A stretch of DNA of 64,000 nt from Caballeronia sp. dw_276. GTDB lineage: Bacteria > Pseudomonadota > Gammaproteobacteria > Burkholderiales > Burkholderiaceae. Positions within the stretch are counted from its first letter, which is position 1. Every line of letters begins with the position of its first letter. Positions 20,139 through 29,488 of this stretch are shown in pieces. Position numbers and translations under genes: made by a program. Below the pieces are notes generated by a model that saw only the letters and a list, made by a program, of their open reading frames with translations, had not been told where the DNA came from and searched no databases. Where the stretch lies: assembly GCF_018449635.1 (NCBI RefSeq), contig NZ_JAAVUV010000003.1:310001-374000 (forward strand), given 5' to 3'.

Positions 20139-21092
20139 ATGACCTCCGCTCTCGACCAGCTCAAGCAATACACCACCGTCGTCGCCGATACCGGCAATTT
20201 CCAGCAACTCGGCGAATTCAAGCCGCAGGACGCGACCACGAACCCGTCCTTGATCCTGAAGGCCGTCCAGAACGACGACTACAAGCCGCTGCTCGAAAAG
20301 ACCGTCAAGGATCACGCGAGCAAGTCGACGGGTCACATCATCGACCAGTTGCTGGTGGCATTCGGCAAGGAAATCCTGAAGATCGTCCCGGGCCGCGTAT
20401 CGACTGAAGTCGATGCACGTCTTTCGTTCGACACGAAGGCTTCCGTCGACAAAGGCCGCGAGATCATCAAGCTGTACGAAGACGCGGGCATTGACCGCAA
20501 GCGCATCCTGATCAAGCTCGCCTCCACGTGGGAAGGCATCCGCGCAATGGAAACGCTGCAGAAGGATGGCATTCACTGCAACATGACGCTCCTGTTCGCA
20601 CCGGTGCAAGCAGCGGCTGCGGCGGACGCGGGCGCGCAACTGATCTCGCCGTTCGTTGGCCGTATTTACGACTGGTACAAGAAGTCGGCGGGCGCGGACT
20701 GGGACGAAGTGAAAATGGGCGGCGCGAACGATCCGGGCGTGCAGTCGGTGCGCAAGATCTACGCGTACTACAAGAAGTTCGGCTACAAGACCGAAGTCAT
20801 GGGCGCGAGCTTCCGCACGGTCAACCAGATCACCGAACTGGCCGGCTGCGACTTGCTGACCATCAGCCCGGACCTGCTCAAGAAGCTCGCCGACAGCAAT
20901 GACAAGGTCGAGCGCAAGCTGTCGCCGGAAGCCGTTGCGAACGACAAGGTCGACAAGATCAACGTTGATGAATCGAGCTTCCGCTTCCTCCTGAACGACG
21001 ACGCCATGGCGACCGAAAAGCTGGCAGAAGGCATTCGCGGTTTCGCGGCCGACGCCATCAAGCTCGAAAAACTGATCGAAGCGCTGAAGTAA
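20139..21092 (+). CDS. tal: Transaldolase
   Basis: 317-residue pentose-phosphate-pathway enzyme transferring dihydroxyacetone units between sedoheptulose-7-P and glyceraldehyde-3-[21 protein letters not shown] is the family start, so 20139 is used rather than the upstream 20109. The Schiff-base Lys lies in [16 protein letters not shown] (about residue 126); DATTNPSLI and [11 protein letters not shown] are also typical. A strong terminator follows. Confidence 0.97.
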   Translation: MTSALDQLKQYTTVVADTGNFQQLGEFKPQDATTNPSLILKAVQNDDYKPLLEKTVKDHASKSTGHIIDQLLVAFGKEILKIVPGRVSTEVDARLSFDTKASVDKGREIIKLYEDAGIDRKRILIKLASTWEGIRAMETLQKDGIHCNMTLLFAPVQAAAAADAGAQLISPFVGRIYDWYKKSAGADWDEVKMGGANDPGVQSVRKIYAYYKKFGYKTEVMGASFRTVNQITELAGCDLLTISPDLLKKLADSNDKVERKLSPEAVANDKVDKINVDESSFRFLLNDDAMATEKLAEGIRGFAADAIKLEKLIEALK

Positions 21093-21131
21093 TTTGGCGG
21101 CTGCAATACAGAGACTACGTGTCTGGAAACG

Positions 21132-21164
21132 GGCGCCGGCGCTATTTCGCCGGCGCCTTTTTTT
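21132..21164 (+). terminator. Rho-independent terminator of tal
   Basis: 10-bp perfect GC stem GGCGCCGGCG / CGCCGGCGCC (21132-21141 with 21148-21157), loop CTATTT, then seven T. Confidence 0.95.
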
Positions 21165-21259
21165 GTGCGGGTCGAGGCCGTGCAGGGCGTTTTTAGCCCT
21201 TAAGCGTGGGCTAGACTTTTGAGACGGGCGGAGGGCCGCCCATCGATAAAGGAGTGCCA

Positions 21260-21676
21260 ATGCGTCTCGAACCCTATCTGTACTTCAACGGCCGCACAGA
21301 AGAAGCGCTCGTGTTCTATCAGCACGCGATCGGAGCGGAAACACTGTCCGTACTGCGTTTCAAGGACTCTCCCGAAGGCGTGACCGCGAAGCCCGAATGG
21401 CAGGACAAGATCATGCACTCCACGTTCAGGATAGGCTCGAGCATCATCATGGCTTCCGATGGCGTGAACGCTGCGCCCCAGGTCTTCTCCGGTTTCAGCA
21501 TCGCGATCGTCGCCGACGACGACGCTTCAGGCCAACGCATGTTCGAAGCACTGAGCGTGGACGGTAACGTCCGGATGGCGTGGCAACCCACCTTCTGGAG
21601 CACCGGTTTCGGCATGATCTCCGACAAGTTCGGCATCCCGTGGATAGTCAGCGTGATGGACGATCTCGGCGGCTGA
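21260..21676 (+). CDS. PhnB-like VOC-family protein
   Basis: 138 residues from the ATG at 21260, with AGGAG five bases upstream. It starts MRLEPYLYFNGRTEEALVFY and contains QDKIMHSTFRIGSSIIMASD and DKFGIPWIVSV, the pattern of PhnB/3-demethylubiquinone-methyltransferase-like glyoxalase-fold proteins. These are usually small dimeric cytosolic proteins of unclear function. Convergent with the FUSC gene, 14 bp apart. Confidence 0.85.
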   Translation: MRLEPYLYFNGRTEEALVFYQHAIGAETLSVLRFKDSPEGVTAKPEWQDKIMHSTFRIGSSIIMASDGVNAAPQVFSGFSIAIVADDDASGQRMFEALSVDGNVRMAWQPTFWSTGFGMISDKFGIPWIVSVMDDLGG

Positions 21677-21690
21677 GTAAGCTGAGAGTT

Positions 21691-22800
21691 TTATCGATGA
21701 AACGGCTGCGCGCCTTCAAGGTTCCATTGCCGCTCGATTTCGATCAGCCGCAAGCGCAGCCGGTCCACTTGTTCCGCCAGCCGCTTTGCAAGCCAGTATG
21801 GGCCCTGCAAATCGGGCGCAAGGTCGGCCGCGATGCTCGCGGTCCGTTCCAGTCGCGCGGCGGCAGCCGGCGACCCGGTCGCCGCATGCAGCAAACCCAC
21901 GCGTCCGAATCGCAATGCGCGCGCCATCAACATCAAGGTATGACGCACGGCGCGTTCTTCGGCGTGGCCGCTTGCGGCCAACCCAGGCGCGTCGTCGGGG
22001 ACGGAAGACGCCATCATTTCGAGTGCGGTGATGATCGAGCGATGCTGGCGCTGGATGTCCTCGAGCACGGCGACCGGTGCGTTGATTTCCTTCGCGACCG
22101 ACGCCAGCAGCGAACGCGATGAAACCAGCCGGGCGTTCATCGTGACGAAGCGCTTTGTCATGACCTCGACCGGTATGCGGCGCCCTTCCACGATCGCACC
22201 GTAGATCCGCGCGCTGTCACGCATGTTATCGGCGAGACGATAACGCCACGAATACGTCGCGTATTGCGGCAATACGAACGAAAACGCCAGCGCGATCACA
22301 ATGCCGATCAACACGGTCAGCGTGCGCCACAGGCCGACATCGATGGACAAATTCCCGTGCCCCGCGACGATCACGGTAGTGATGCCCGTGAGCAACGCGA
22401 TATACCCCGGCTTGCCGATCGCGTGATACGCGCACACGCCCGCAATGACGGCCAATAAGCCGAACGTGATCATGGTCGAGTGCGTCACCGATTGCAGCAG
22501 GATCAACCCGAGTCCAAGCGACGCGCCAAGCAAGGTCCCGACCGCGCGTTCCGCCGCCTTCTTGCGGATATTGCCGTGATGCTGCAAGCCGCCGATCACG
22601 ACGAGCAAGGTCACCGTGGACCACTCGCCGTGGGGAATATCGATGCCGGACGTCAGCGCGATCGATGCAAGCAGCGCCAGCGCGACCCGCGCCGCGTGAA
22701 GGTACTTGGCGTGGCGGTATCGGAAGTAAGGCGAGCCAAGCACATGCAGCGTGCGGCGCGTGTGGCTTCGAAGGGGCTTGGATGGTTCGGTTGCGGTCAT
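21691..22800 (-). CDS. FUSC-family membrane protein (aromatic acid exporter-like)
   Basis: 369 residues. About six N-terminal membrane helices (residues 35-195) contain WSTVTLLVVIGGLQHHGNIR, KKAAERAVGTLLGASLGLGL and a GKPGYIALLTGITT loop, all typical of the FUSC/AaeB fold. A cytosolic helical half follows (SWRYRLADNMRDSARIYGAI). Relatives export aromatic acids or fusaric acid. The gene stands alone, without the membrane-fusion partners often seen, so the export role is inferred. Confidence 0.82.
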   Translation of the reverse strand: MTATEPSKPLRSHTRRTLHVLGSPYFRYRHAKYLHAARVALALLASIALTSGIDIPHGEWSTVTLLVVIGGLQHHGNIRKKAAERAVGTLLGASLGLGLILLQSVTHSTMITFGLLAVIAGVCAYHAIGKPGYIALLTGITTVIVAGHGNLSIDVGLWRTLTVLIGIVIALAFSFVLPQYATYSWRYRLADNMRDSARIYGAIVEGRRIPVEVMTKRFVTMNARLVSSRSLLASVAKEINAPVAVLEDIQRQHRSIITALEMMASSVPDDAPGLAASGHAEERAVRHTLMLMARALRFGRVGLLHAATGSPAAAARLERTASIAADLAPDLQGPYWLAKRLAEQVDRLRLRLIEIERQWNLEGAQPFHR

Positions 22801-22855
22801 GCGGTTCCGTGGATAACGAATTACACCCTGACAATAAAACGGCCTCCGGAATAAG

Positions 22856-22887
22856 AAAACGCCCGCAACATCCGTTACGGGCGTTTT
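22856..22887. terminator. Rho-independent terminator of the symporter operon
   Basis: 10-bp stem AAAACGCCCG / CGGGCGTTTT (22856-22865 with 22878-22887), 12-base loop. On the minus strand the stem ends in TTTT just after the symporter stop; symmetrical, so it may act both ways. Confidence 0.8.
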
Positions 22888-22910
22888 ACCAGCTTTCGGC
22901 TCGTCGAGGA

Positions 22911-24464
22911 TCAGGTTTCCGCTACATCCAGATAATCCTCGGGGCTCGTGCGGTCATCGGAGCGCTTGAGGCCGATCACGCGCACCAGAATGCTGACCAC
23001 AATCGATACCACCAGATTCACGACCAGTGCCCATACCGCGGCGTATCCGGGAATGGCGTAGCCGAACAGATGGATCGTGAAAATCGATCCAGCCAGTTTC
23101 AGCGATACCGCCATCCACGTGCCGGTGGCAATCCCCGCAGCCCAGCCAAGCAGCAAACCACGGTGATCCAGAACCCGCGTGTAAAGGCCGAGCACCAGCG
23201 CCGGCAGCGTCTGGATGATCCAGATCCCGCCGAGCAGTTGCAGCTGAATGGCGTACGTCAGCGGCAGCGCCAGGATGAACACGACCGCGCCGACCTTCAC
23301 CAGCAACGACACCAGCTTCGCCACGTTGGTTTCCTGCTCCGGCGTCATGTTCGTGTTCACGAACTCCTTATGCACGTTGCGCGTGTACAGGTTGGCCGCT
23401 GCAATCGACATGATCGCGGCAGGCACCAGCGCGCCGATACCAATCGCCGCAAACGCCACGCCCACGAACCACGACGGGAAGAAATGCAGGAACAGCGCCG
23501 GGACTGCGAAGTTCGAACCGTACGCCTTGAAGTACGGCGCGAATTCCGGCATGTCCTTCACGCCCGATGCCAGCGCCATATAACCCAGCAACGCGAGCAA
23601 GCCGAGCACCAGCGAATACGCCGGGAGCAAAGCCATGTTGCGGCGGATCGTGTTACCCGATTTCGACGACAACACCGCCGTCACCGAGTGCGGATACAGG
23701 AACAGCGCAAGCGCCGAACCGACCGCAAGCGTTGCATAGGCGCTATACCCGTTCAGGCTCGATGCATCCGGCGCCTTCAACAGGATCTTGGCAGGATCGA
23801 CCGCATGGAAGATCGCGCCGAAACCGCCGAGCTGCGCGGGGATGATGATCATCGCGGCGATGATCGTGATGTAGATCAGCACGTCCTTCACGACCGCGAT
23901 CATGGCCGGCGCGCGCAGGCCCGACGTGTACGTGTAGGCCGCGAGAATCGCGAACGCGATGATCAGCGGCAGATCGCCGACAAAACCCTTGGTATCGAAT
24001 CCGAGCGCGCCGATCACCACTTCAATACCGACCAGCTGCAACGCAATGTACGGCATCGTGGCGACGATACCCGTGACGGCGATCGCCAACGCGAGCATGC
24101 GGCTGTTGTAGCGGGCGTGCACGAAGTCGGCGGCGGTGACATAGCCGAATTTCTTCGATATCGACCACAGCTTCGGGAACACGACGAACGCGAACGGATA
24201 GATCAGGATGGTGTACGGCAACGCGAAGAAGCCAGTTGCGCCCGCGCCGAACACGAGCGCCGGAACCGCGACGAACGTGTATGCGGTGTACAGGTCGCCG
24301 CCCAGCAGGAACCACGTGACGATCGTGCCGAAGCGACGGCCGCCGAGGCCCCATTCATCGAGTTGACCAAGGTCGGCCTTGCGCCAGTGAGCGGCGACAA
24401 AACCCAGGATCGTCACGCCTATGAAGAACAGGACGAAGACGAAGGTTGCGGTGGCGTTCATCAT
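22911..24464 (-). CDS. Sodium:solute symporter family permease (MctP-like)
   Basis: 517 residues from the ATG at 24464; the longer frame to 24893 overlaps the DUF3311 gene and is not used. About 13 membrane helices with SSSF motifs: WGLGGRRFGTIVTWFLLGGD near residue 40, GYVTAADFVHARYNSRML, YTYTSGLRAPAMIAVVKDVL and LYPHSVTAVLSSKSG. Its closest pattern is monocarboxylate/amino acid permease MctP, which also follows a DUF3311 gene. The start codon overlaps the DUF3311 stop (ATGA), so the two are translationally coupled. Confidence 0.9.
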   Translation of the reverse strand: MMNATATFVFVLFFIGVTILGFVAAHWRKADLGQLDEWGLGGRRFGTIVTWFLLGGDLYTAYTFVAVPALVFGAGATGFFALPYTILIYPFAFVVFPKLWSISKKFGYVTAADFVHARYNSRMLALAIAVTGIVATMPYIALQLVGIEVVIGALGFDTKGFVGDLPLIIAFAILAAYTYTSGLRAPAMIAVVKDVLIYITIIAAMIIIPAQLGGFGAIFHAVDPAKILLKAPDASSLNGYSAYATLAVGSALALFLYPHSVTAVLSSKSGNTIRRNMALLPAYSLVLGLLALLGYMALASGVKDMPEFAPYFKAYGSNFAVPALFLHFFPSWFVGVAFAAIGIGALVPAAIMSIAAANLYTRNVHKEFVNTNMTPEQETNVAKLVSLLVKVGAVVFILALPLTYAIQLQLLGGIWIIQTLPALVLGLYTRVLDHRGLLLGWAAGIATGTWMAVSLKLAGSIFTIHLFGYAIPGYAAVWALVVNLVVSIVVSILVRVIGLKRSDDRTSPEDYLDVAET

Positions 24465-24715
24465 CGCGGGCTCCCGGGCGTGAGCTTGGAAGCACTGTGG
24501 ATGGGCTTGGTTTTCTTGTAGACCACGGCGGTTATAACCGCGCTGATCAGAACCCAGAGCAACTGATACCAATAGAAGAACGGAAAGCCCCAGAGCACCG
24601 GTTCGATCTTGTTGTAAAACGGCACCCAGACAACGGCGATCCAGGGAAGTATCAGCAGCCAAAGCCACTGTTTGTTGCGGACCTGCCCAGTGGCGGTCAC
24701 CGCATCTTGAGCCAT
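24461..24715 (-). CDS. DUF3311 small membrane protein, symporter partner
   Basis: 84 residues with two membrane helices (WLWLLILPWIAVVWVPFYN and WYQLLWVLISAVITAVVYKK) separated by EPVLWGFPFFY, the DUF3311 hallmark. Encoded directly before, and overlapping by 4 bp, a sodium:solute symporter. This two-gene arrangement is recurrent, and the small protein is presumed to be a subunit or assembly factor of the permease. The ribosome site GAGGAGA is just upstream. Confidence 0.9.
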   Translation of the reverse strand: MAQDAVTATGQVRNKQWLWLLILPWIAVVWVPFYNKIEPVLWGFPFFYWYQLLWVLISAVITAVVYKKTKPIHSASKLTPGSPR

Positions 24716-24954
24716 GACGGTCTCCTCTTTTCTCTTGAAATTGCTGCTCGGCTAGCGGCTGCGCGGCTTGATGCACGGACTTGCACGGCGTGTGGCAAAG
24801 CGCCAGCCTAAATAGCGCCCCGAAATAACACGTGGAGTATATGGACGCATAAAAGCCGGTCAAGCAGGGCGAACCCGAACCGTAATGGACCAAGAAAGCA
24901 TTATGTAATTTTGGCTTTCCGGGCCGCTGTTATGGCTTCGGGTTCGTCGTCAGG

Positions 24955-25857
24955 CTAGATGGAAAAGTTGGGGGTATCGCCGGCTTCGGCGCTGATCGCC
25001 AACGCCTTCACCCATTGACGTGCGGGAAGCTTCAGTTCCTTTTCGATGAGCTTCGCGCGTTGTTCCAGTTGCGTGTACGGCACGTCGAGCCCGGGACCCG
25101 CAAACGCAATGGCGATGCGGTTGCCATCGTGGACTTCAGGCAATGCGATCACGCGGCCATCGAAGGCTTCGTTCAGGCGCTTCATGTTGCGCACGAAGCT
25201 CGGATGATCGCCGAACAGGTTGATCGTCACCACGCCCGCCGACGGCGTCAGGCAAGCCCGGCACGCACGATAGAACGCGACGCTGTCGAGCACGGGGCCG
25301 CGCGCGGTGGCATCGTAGACATCGATCTGCAAGGCGCCGATGCTGCCGTGATTCGCCGCGTCATTGACGAAATCGTAGGCATCTTGCTCGTGGATGGTAA
25401 GACGTGCGTCGTCGTTGGGCAGCTCGAACATCGTGCGCGCCGCGATCACGACTGACGGGTTCAGCTCGACCGCTTCGACCTTCGCGCGCTTCAGGAACGC
25501 GTGCGCGAACTTCGTGAGCGCCGCCGCGCCCAGACCGAGTTGCACCACACGTTTGGGCGTCTCGATGAACAACAGCCACGCCATCATCTGCTGCGCGTAT
25601 TCGAGTTCGATGTGATTGGGCCGTTTCAGGCGCATCGCGCCCTGCACCCATTCGGTGCCGAAATGCAGGAAACGCACGCCGCCCTCTTCCGAGAACGTCA
25701 CGGGCGCGAAGCGCGGTTTGCGCGGGGCATCGATACGCGGCGCGTTTTCGAGGTCGTCATCGCGTTCACGCTTGGCGCGTTTTTTATCGTGCTTCTTGTC
25801 GTGGCGCTTGCCGAACGCGCGCGCTTCAGCCGACGCGCGTTTGATTAATTGGGTCAT
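24955..25857 (-). CDS. Spermidine-synthase-like methyltransferase-fold protein
   Basis: 300 residues. An Arg/Lys-rich N-terminus (HDKKHDKKRAKRERDDD) is followed by the SpeE-like fold: EYAQQMMAWLLFIETPKRVV, VQLGLGAAALTKFAHAF (nucleotide loop), VEAVELNPSVVIAA and QIDVYDATARGPVLDS. The gatekeeping and polyamine-binding residues of true spermidine synthase are not obvious, so the product may be different. Its start overlaps the stop of the glycosylase gene by 4 bp, placing it third in a ubiC-glycosylase-SpeE-like operon. Confidence 0.83.
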   Translation of the reverse strand: MTQLIKRASAEARAFGKRHDKKHDKKRAKRERDDDLENAPRIDAPRKPRFAPVTFSEEGGVRFLHFGTEWVQGAMRLKRPNHIELEYAQQMMAWLLFIETPKRVVQLGLGAAALTKFAHAFLKRAKVEAVELNPSVVIAARTMFELPNDDARLTIHEQDAYDFVNDAANHGSIGALQIDVYDATARGPVLDSVAFYRACRACLTPSAGVVTINLFGDHPSFVRNMKRLNEAFDGRVIALPEVHDGNRIAIAFAGPGLDVPYTQLEQRAKLIEKELKLPARQWVKALAISAEAGDTPNFSI

Positions 25858-26327
25858 TTAAGGATGTCGCGCCAGATGCGCAATTTTTGATCGAACGAGA
25901 GGATAGCATTCGCGGGACTCGACGACGGCAGGACGAGGGTTTCGTAGCCCGCTTCGCGAATCACCGGCTCGAAACGGCCCGATGTCTTGCCATTGAAGCA
26001 GAGCTTTTTCAAACCTGGCGCGTGCCGACGAAACGACGCGAAGTCATTGGGGTTTGCATTGCGAATTGCACTGTCGAGACTGCCTTCCCGTTCGCACGCC
26101 GCGAGCACATCCCACAAGCCGATGCCATGTTCGAGCAACTTGAGAACACGCTCGCCGTAGGGAAGCTCGCTCAACGGCTCGCCGATCACCGTTCCCACGA
26201 GACGCCAGAATTGATTGCGCGGATGAGCGTAGTACTGCGCGGCATCGAGCGATGCAACGCCCGGGAAACTGCCGAGTATCAGCGTGTGCGTGTTTTCATC
26301 GGCGATGGGCGGGAAGCCTTTCAGCAT
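25854..26327 (-). CDS. DNA-deoxyinosine glycosylase (UDG superfamily)
   Basis: 157 residues. Motif A is [20 protein letters not shown], followed by [15 protein letters not shown] and [18 protein letters not shown], with the C-terminal motif LPSSSPANA. These match the family 6 uracil-DNA-glycosylase fold (hypoxanthine-DNA glycosylase), which removes deaminated adenine. Short length is usual. Its start lies 7 bp inside the end of ubiC, and its end overlaps the spermidine-synthase-like gene. Confidence 0.87.
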   Translation of the reverse strand: MLKGFPPIADENTHTLILGSFPGVASLDAAQYYAHPRNQFWRLVGTVIGEPLSELPYGERVLKLLEHGIGLWDVLAACEREGSLDSAIRNANPNDFASFRRHAPGLKKLCFNGKTSGRFEPVIREAGYETLVLPSSSPANAILSFDQKLRIWRDILK

Positions 26328-26890
26328 GGTTCGCGGCGCTCAAGGAACGACCAGAGCGCCGGCAGAAAGCATTCGGTGACCATGAGCGGCGCGCTTTTTC
26401 GCACGAATACAGAACGGCGCGCAAGGAAGGCGTGCGGCGTTTCACGATGCACTTGCGCCGCCGCGAGTGCGTAAAGCGGATCACGTGCCGTAATCCTGCG
26501 CGACGTCAGCGGCGAGCGCCACACGCTGCTGTCGCTGTATAAAAGCTCGGCCAGCGGACGCGTTCTCAAACGGCGGATCGCTTGCCACACGCCCGAACTG
26601 ACATCGAGCGGCACGATGCTGTGCGCCGCGACGAACGGCACGCCCTCCACGTTCAGCACGACTTCGCGCGTCCACACGGGCGTACGCGGCGTGATGTTCA
26701 ACGCGCTGGATTCGTCGCGCCAAGGCTGGCTCACGGTCTCGCGGGTGACATCGACGGTGACGGCGCCGAGCTTACGCAGATGCGCGGTGAGCGAGCCGCC
26801 GCGCGTAAGCCAGTCTTTCTGGTCGGCGGTGAAAGCGGGAAGCGGACGAATGCGCCAGTCGCCGGGCGCCGCAATAAGGGTATTCAGCAT
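26321..26890 (-). CDS. ubiC: Chorismate lyase
   Basis: 189 residues from the ATG at 26890 (the frame runs back to 27076 without family support). UbiC splits chorismate into 4-hydroxybenzoate and pyruvate, the first committed step of ubiquinone synthesis. Recognisable segments are [55 protein letters not shown] and AARRSVF-like [20 protein letters not shown] near the end, including the conserved Arg and Glu. First gene of a three-gene overlapping operon; no ubiA is in view. Confidence 0.9.
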   Translation of the reverse strand: MLNTLIAAPGDWRIRPLPAFTADQKDWLTRGGSLTAHLRKLGAVTVDVTRETVSQPWRDESSALNITPRTPVWTREVVLNVEGVPFVAAHSIVPLDVSSGVWQAIRRLRTRPLAELLYSDSSVWRSPLTSRRITARDPLYALAAAQVHRETPHAFLARRSVFVRKSAPLMVTECFLPALWSFLERREPC

Positions 26891-27013
26891 GCGCGAGATT
26901 ATAAAACCAGGCGTGTAAATAGGACGAATCGTATAGATGTCAGCTTGGGCTCGGGGAAGACTTGGAGACCGGTCGGGAGATGACCGGCAATCAATCAACC
27001 AGAGAGGAAAGAC

Positions 27014-27271
27014 ATGTCGGTGAATACAAAACAAACGTCGAAGGCCGTCGCTACGCTCGCATCGCATACGCTGCATGATCCGAAGGCTTCGGCGATTGCA
27101 AAGAGTCTGGCAGCATCGGCTTTATCGCAAACGCATACGAAAAATCAGACCGGCGCGCAAATGGAGCACAAGGCCTCACTCGTTCTTCACAGCGACAAGT
27201 ATTCGAAAGAGACCAAGACGCTGGCGGCGTCGGTGGTAGCCCAGGCGAACAAGGAACGCAAAGCCAAATGA
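27014..27271 (+). CDS. Small conserved protein with an internal duplication
   Basis: 85 residues, strong ribosome site (GAGGAAAG). The protein is two copies of a roughly 24-residue unit, residues 16-39 and 54-77: ASxxLHxxKxSxxxKxLAASxxxQ, 12 of 24 positions identical and in the same register. It is Lys/Ala/Ser-rich with no signal or membrane segment, and likely forms helices. I do not recognise a named family; similar small proteins occur in Burkholderia. Divergent from ubiC and followed by a long hairpin. Confidence 0.8.
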   Translation: MSVNTKQTSKAVATLASHTLHDPKASAIAKSLAASALSQTHTKNQTGAQMEHKASLVLHSDKYSKETKTLAASVVAQANKERKAK

Positions 27272-27274
27272 AAA

Positions 27275-27308
27275 CAAGCCGTTCCGGAGTCGCTCCCGGA
27301 ACGGCTTG
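27275..27308 (+). terminator. Long hairpin after the duplicated small protein gene
   Basis: 13-bp perfect stem CAAGCCGTTCCGG / CCGGAACGGCTTG with an 8-base loop, starting 3 bp after the stop. The following tract (ATCGTTTTCG) is only partly T-rich. Confidence 0.8.
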
Positions 27309-27386
27309 ATCGTTTTCGATAATCCGCGCTTGATCCCGCGCGCGGATTACCGAACTAACGAATTGCTACCCCGCTTGGGCCGGCAC

Positions 27387-27414
27387 AAAAAAAAATGCGC
27401 CCCGAAGGGCGCAT
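27387..27414 (-). terminator. Rho-independent terminator of htpG
   Basis: Minus strand: 8-bp stem ATGCGCCC / GGGCGCAT with a TTCG tetraloop, then nine T. It lies 23 bp past the htpG stop. Confidence 0.95.
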
Positions 27415-27437
27415 CCACAACGTCAAGCTTGTTTAAT

Positions 27438-29345
27438 TCATCGCGCCAGCAACAACGCATTCGTCCGCTTCACAAAGCTCGCCGGATCTTCCAGCGATCC
27501 ACCTTCGGCCAGCATCGCCTGATCGAACAACAGATGGCACCAGTCGCTGAAATTCGGATCATCCGCGTGGAGCTTCTTCACCAGCGGATGTTCCGGATTC
27601 ACTTCCAGAATCGGCTGCATTTGCGGCGCGGCCTGACCGGCCTGCTTCAGCATGCGCTGCAGATAACCGCTCATGTCGCCGTCGTCGGCAACGAGGCACG
27701 TCGGCGAATCGGTCAGGCGGAACGTCAGGCGCACGTCCTTGGCCTTGCCTTCCAGCGCGGCCTTCATGCTTTCCACCAGCGGCTTCAGTTCCTCGCCGAC
27801 CTTTTCCTGCGCCTGTTTTTCTTCGTCGTTCAACGCGCCGAGATCCAGATCGCCGCGCGCCACGCTTTGCAGCGGCTTGCCATCGAATTCGTTCAGGAAC
27901 GAGAGCATCCATTCGTCGACACGATCCGTCAGCAGCAGCACTTCAACGCCCTTCTTGCGGAACACTTCAAGATGCGGGCTGTTCTTCGCGGCCTGCCACG
28001 TGTCGGCGGTCACGTAATAGATCTTCGTCTGCTCGGGCTTCATGCGCGACGCGTAATCGGCCAGCGCCACCGTTTGTTCCGACGACGAATCCGTATGCGT
28101 CGATGCAAACCGCAACAGCTTCGCAATGCGTTCGCGATTGCCGTAATCCTCGCCGATCCCTTCCTTGAACACTTGTCCGAACTCTTTCCAGAACGACGCG
28201 TATTTGGCTTTATCGGCGTCATCCGTGGCTTCCGCGGACGACGATGCCACTTCTTCCAGCATCGATAAAACCCGCTTCGTCACGCCTTCGCGAATCGCCT
28301 TCACATCGCGGCTTTCCTGCAGGATTTCACGCGATACATTGAGCGGCAGATCGGCCGAATCCACCACGCCCTTCACGAAACGCAGATACGCCGGCAGCAA
28401 TTGTTCGGCGTCGTCCATGATGAACACACGCTTCACATAAAGCTTCAGCCCGCCGCGATGATCGCGGTTCCACATATCGAACGGCGCGTGCTTCGGCACA
28501 TACAGCAATTGCGTGTATTCGCTGCGGCCTTCCACGCGGTTGTGGGTCCACGCGAGCGGTTCGTCGTGATCGTGCGAGATGTGCTGATAGAACTGCTTGT
28601 ATTGCTCATCGGTGACGTCGCTTTTCGCGCGGGTCCACAACGCGCTTGCCTGGTTCACCGTCTCGTCTTCGTCCTTCGTGACCATCTCGGACTTCTCGGC
28701 GTCCCATTCTTCCTGCTTCATCAGGATGGGCAGCGCGACGTGATCCGAATACTTCTGGATAACCGATTTCAGCTTGTGCGTGGACAGGAACTCGTCTTCT
28801 TCCGGGCGCAGATGCAGCGTGATGCTCGAACCGCGTTGCGCGCGCTCGATCTGCTCGACCACGAAATCGCCCTCGCCCGCGCTTTCCCAGCGCACGCCTT
28901 CGCTCGCCGGCAACCCGGCGCGGCGTGTTTCAACCGTGATCTTGTCCGCGACGATGAAACCGGAATAAAAGCCCACGCCAAACTGGCCGATCAGCGCAGC
29001 GTCCTTTTGCTGATCGCCCGAGAGCTTCGAGAAGAATTCCTTCGTGCCCGAACGCGCGATCGTGCCGAGGTTCGCGATCGCTTCGTCGCGGCTCATGCCG
29101 ATGCCGTTATCGTCGATGGTGATCGTGCGCGCCGCCTTGTCGTACGAGATGCGGATACGCAGATCCGGATCGTTCTCGTACAGCGCGCCGTTTTCGATGC
29201 CTTCGAAACGCAGCTTGTCCGCCGCGTCCGATGCGTTCGAAATCAGCTCGCGCAGGAAAATTTCCTTGTTGCTGTAGAGCGAATGGATCATCAGATGCAG
29301 AAGTTGCTTCACTTCTGCCTGAAAGCTCATGGTTTCTTGTGCCAT
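27438..29345 (-). CDS. htpG: Molecular chaperone HtpG (bacterial Hsp90)
   Basis: 635 residues, full length for the family. The GHKL ATP site shows [18 protein letters not shown] residues ([20 protein letters not shown]), [19 protein letters not shown] and [15 protein letters not shown]. The middle domain has [11 protein letters not shown] and [20 protein letters not shown]; the C-terminal dimerisation region ends [14 protein letters not shown] precedes the ATG. The upstream 140 bp shows no obvious heat-shock operator. Confidence 0.97.
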   Translation of the reverse strand: MAQETMSFQAEVKQLLHLMIHSLYSNKEIFLRELISNASDAADKLRFEGIENGALYENDPDLRIRISYDKAARTITIDDNGIGMSRDEAIANLGTIARSGTKEFFSKLSGDQQKDAALIGQFGVGFYSGFIVADKITVETRRAGLPASEGVRWESAGEGDFVVEQIERAQRGSSITLHLRPEEDEFLSTHKLKSVIQKYSDHVALPILMKQEEWDAEKSEMVTKDEDETVNQASALWTRAKSDVTDEQYKQFYQHISHDHDEPLAWTHNRVEGRSEYTQLLYVPKHAPFDMWNRDHRGGLKLYVKRVFIMDDAEQLLPAYLRFVKGVVDSADLPLNVSREILQESRDVKAIREGVTKRVLSMLEEVASSSAEATDDADKAKYASFWKEFGQVFKEGIGEDYGNRERIAKLLRFASTHTDSSSEQTVALADYASRMKPEQTKIYYVTADTWQAAKNSPHLEVFRKKGVEVLLLTDRVDEWMLSFLNEFDGKPLQSVARGDLDLGALNDEEKQAQEKVGEELKPLVESMKAALEGKAKDVRLTFRLTDSPTCLVADDGDMSGYLQRMLKQAGQAAPQMQPILEVNPEHPLVKKLHADDPNFSDWCHLLFDQAMLAEGGSLEDPASFVKRTNALLLAR

Positions 29346-29488
29346 GGTCGGTTCCTCTTTTGTCTAGTGTTGACGGGTTTTAAGCGGCAGCGGTGCGGAA
29401 AAACACCGCGCGAATTCTGCGACACATGAGGTCGCCGTCGGGAATTTCAAGGGGCGCCGTTCAAAGCGCCACTGCGGCCCGATCCGTC

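Noticed and set aside
22665..24521. 618-codon plus-strand frame opposite the symporter
   Set aside because: Arg/His/Gln-rich translation typical of a shadow frame; the symporter on the other strand is complete.
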